DNA of 64,000 nucleotides from CAYJEJ01 sp964369315 (GTDB taxonomy: Bacteria; Pseudomonadota; Alphaproteobacteria; UBA3830; JAIRWN01): contig CAYJEJ010000002.1 in NCBI GenBank assembly GCA_964369315.1, positions 1-64,000 of the forward strand. Reading direction: 5' to 3'. The notes below the pieces were generated by a model, which ran no database searches, was not told where the DNA came from, and worked only from the letters and a program-made list of their open reading frames with translations. A program made the position numbers and the translations under genes. The first letter of the stretch is position 1; every line of letters begins with the position of its first letter. Below, piece after piece: positions 62,209 to 64,000 of this stretch.

Positions 62209-63861
62209 TTATTTATGAGCTGTTAAGTCTAGTATTGAGCCAATTCGGCTGAGAATCCTTGAGGCTGAGGGGGCTGCGTTCCACCCAGCGGCGGCAAAGC
62301 CAAAGGTTGTTGGAGTGGCTTTTGGTTCATCAAGCATGATAAAAATAAGATATTTCGGTTTTTCCATTGGAATAGCACCGATAAAAAAGCATAAATTGGC
62401 TTTTTTGTTATAAGTTTTTCCATCAAGCTTTTCTGATGTGCCAGTTTTACCAATTACTTGATATCCTTGGACATCGGCTTTTTTGCTCGTGCCCTCTTGA
62501 ACGACCAGACGAAGCAGTCGCGCAATAATTTTTGATGTTTTGGAGGAAACAATGCGGTTTTTGTCTTTTAAATTTTTGTTTTTATCTTTTATTAAAGTTG
62601 GCGGGATTAATACGCCCTGATTTAATATGCCAGCAACAGCCCTTACCATGTGCATCGGGGTGACGGCAATTCCATAGCCGTATGAGGCGGTGATTACCGT
62701 TGGCTCTCTCCAAGTCTTTGGGTATAAAGGGGATTGAAGTTCAGGGAGCTCAATCTCTATTGACGAAAACAAACCAACATCTTTAAAAAATCTTTGCTGA
62801 ACCTTGCCCCCAACAGACAGTGCGATGCGACCAGAACCAATGTTTGAAGAATATTTGAACACTTCTTCCACCGTTAATGGTTTTGTTTGTGGGTGATAGT
62901 CTTTTATCGTAAACTTACCTATCGTTAGTGGGGTTGTCACGTCGATTGTGTCATGAATTTTAAATTTGCCGCTTTCAAGTGCCATGGCGGTGTTGAATAT
63001 TTTTGCGGTTGAACCAGGCTCCATAACCGCACATGTGCATTTATTAAATTTGTTGATATTGGGCGATTTTGAATATTGATTGGGGTCGAAATCTGGTAAA
63101 GAGACCATCGCCAAGGTCTCGCCCGACTCGATATCATAAAAAATGCCTGTTGCTCCAACAGCCCTGAATTCTTTCATTGAATTAATCAATTCGTCTCTTA
63201 CGGCGTGCTGAATTCTTATATCTATCGAGAGTTTTAATGGCTCGAGCGATTTAATTAATCTGGCGTTTTCATAAAGCTCTATCCCCGCGATGCCAACGTT
63301 ATCTATGTCGGTTCCCCCCAATACGTGAGAGACGAGATTTCTGTCGGGGTATAGCCGCCTTTCGGTCTTTATGAAATAAATTCCTGTAATCCCCAAAGAA
63401 AGCAGGGATTCCTGTTGTTTTGGGGTGATATGCCTTTTTATCCAGAAAAATTTTTTCCTAGATTTTATCTGAAGCTCGATTTTTTGATAATTAAGGTCAG
63501 GGAAAACCTTTTTTAAACCCGAAAGCGTTTTGTCAACGTCAAGAATGTCTTTCCCGTTTGCATAAACCGAGACAGTTGGCAAACTTGTCGCCAAAATCAT
63601 GCCGTTGCAGTCTAGTATATCAGCCCTAATCAAATTCGCTTCTTGGTGCGTTAATATGTTTTTGTCGTGCTCACTTAATGGCGGTTTTGATGATATGTAA
63701 AATATCCTGCCTAGTATCAATAAAGATGATAAAACAATCAACACTATAACAATCGTTACTCTCTGACGCAGTGAGGTCAAAGCAACAGAAACCACGTCAT
63801 ATTTGCTCCCAACAATCTCTTTGAACTTGAGTGGGCGGGGGGTGTCTGCTGCGGGTTTCAT
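62209..63861 (-). CDS. ftsI: Peptidoglycan D,D-transpeptidase FtsI (PBP3)
   Basis: The division-specific transpeptidase. 550 aa: cytoplasmic N terminus, one membrane helix (residues about 35-56), a PBP dimerisation domain, then the catalytic domain with S284-T-A-K287 (EPGSTAKIF), SSN at 338-340, and KTGT in VIGKTGTSEK. The ATG overlaps the preceding frame's stop as ATGA. In most bacteria it follows ftsL in the division cluster, and murE would come next; instead the gene ends in AT-rich DNA before the barrel gene. Confidence 0.94.
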   Translation of the reverse strand: MKPAADTPRPLKFKEIVGSKYDVVSVALTSLRQRVTIVIVLIVLSSLLILGRIFYISSKPPLSEHDKNILTHQEANLIRADILDCNGMILATSLPTVSVYANGKDILDVDKTLSGLKKVFPDLNYQKIELQIKSRKKFFWIKRHITPKQQESLLSLGITGIYFIKTERRLYPDRNLVSHVLGGTDIDNVGIAGIELYENARLIKSLEPLKLSIDIRIQHAVRDELINSMKEFRAVGATGIFYDIESGETLAMVSLPDFDPNQYSKSPNINKFNKCTCAVMEPGSTAKIFNTAMALESGKFKIHDTIDVTTPLTIGKFTIKDYHPQTKPLTVEEVFKYSSNIGSGRIALSVGGKVQQRFFKDVGLFSSIEIELPELQSPLYPKTWREPTVITASYGYGIAVTPMHMVRAVAGILNQGVLIPPTLIKDKNKNLKDKNRIVSSKTSKIIARLLRLVVQEGTSKKADVQGYQVIGKTGTSEKLDGKTYNKKANLCFFIGAIPMEKPKYLIFIMLDEPKATPTTFGFAAAGWNAAPSASRILSRIGSILDLTAHK

Positions 63862-64000
63862 CTGATTTTGTGCTTTTGTGCTTTTTTTGAAGATTGGTCT
63901 ATTTTGACCAAAATTCCTTGAAGCTCATCATGATTAATCGCAGTCTCATTTGATTTTGCGTTAATGATATTGGATTTAAAGTCGCCAATCGATATAAGCT
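63858..64000 (-). CDS. 3' end of a gene upstream of ftsI (ftsL position)
   Basis: A minus-strand frame enters from the right edge and ends at TGA 63858-63860, which overlaps the ftsI ATG (ATGA). About 47 codons are visible; the translated end is hydrophilic and Lys-rich (SSKKAQKHKIR). In the dcw cluster this is the place of ftsL. A second open frame on the same strand ends about 40 nt earlier, so the assignment is uncertain. Confidence 0.4.
   Translation of the reverse strand, partial: LISIGDFKSNIINAKSNETAINHDELQGILVKIDQSSKKAQKHKIR

Noticed and set aside
1..64000. CRISPR array, prophage or insertion sequence
   Set aside because: No regularly spaced repeats, transposase, integrase or phage structural genes were found on either strand; the only repeats are two short pairs.

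Overview
The window is a contiguous AT-rich bacterial chromosome segment that reads as an alphaproteobacterium, probably host-associated. The reasons are: rpoB-rpoC run straight into the str, S10, spc and alpha ribosomal operons; adk sits between secY and rpsM; there is a DUF1476-type F1-ATPase inhibitor (zeta subunit); there is a phasin-2-like protein; and dac-tmk-holB-metG are clustered. Stops are TAA, TAG and TGA, so the code is standard. Peptidoglycan genes (alr, two D,D-carboxypeptidases, ftsI) and a Gram-negative outer membrane (two beta-barrel proteins, mlaE/mlaF, a PBP-activator-like lipoprotein) are present. Small intergenic gaps, contracted operons, two MHS-type transporters and an aromatic amino-acid permease suit a symbiont or parasite with a reduced genome. 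A eukaryote-like BspA-type leucine-rich repeat protein at the left edge points to interaction with a protist host. The host link is inference.

Layout: 1-1.4 kb, the BspA-like LRR protein, an AT-rich direct repeat and a terminator. 1.4-5.6 kb, minus-strand dnaB-alr-mlaE-mlaF. 5.7-10.6 kb, plus-strand trkA, hfq, psd-pssA and a DcaP-like porin. 10.65-16.3 kb, minus-strand dac-dacA-tmk-holB-metG. 16.7-42.8 kb, rpoB, rpoC, rpsL, rpsG, fusA, tuf, then the full S10/spc/alpha set through rplQ, closed by a strong terminator. 43-46.4 kb, a tyrosine/tryptophan-type permease with a structured leader, the ATPase zeta subunit and an ABC-F ATPase. 46.5-47.4 kb, rpsD and tRNA-Ala(GGC). 47.5-51.4 kb, a large Na+/solute symporter-histidine kinase fusion divergent from a stand-alone EAL protein. 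51.5-54.5 kb, phasin, yraN, rsmI and a LppC-like lipoprotein. 54.5-58.2 kb, glyA-nusB-asnB. 58.3-61.0 kb, tRNA-Val(TAC) and two overlapping MFS transporters. 61.2-64 kb, an outer-membrane barrel, ftsI and the tail of the gene before it.

Most of the window is information processing and envelope maintenance. The less ordinary parts are the LRR protein, the symporter-kinase/EAL pair, an Hfq with a di-cysteine tail, an L30 with a lysine-rich N-terminal extension, a G9 tract inside trkA, the rsmI/lppC start codons that share one CATG, and the permease leader with an aromatic-rich mini-ORF. I found no CRISPR array, insertion sequence, prophage or rRNA gene.
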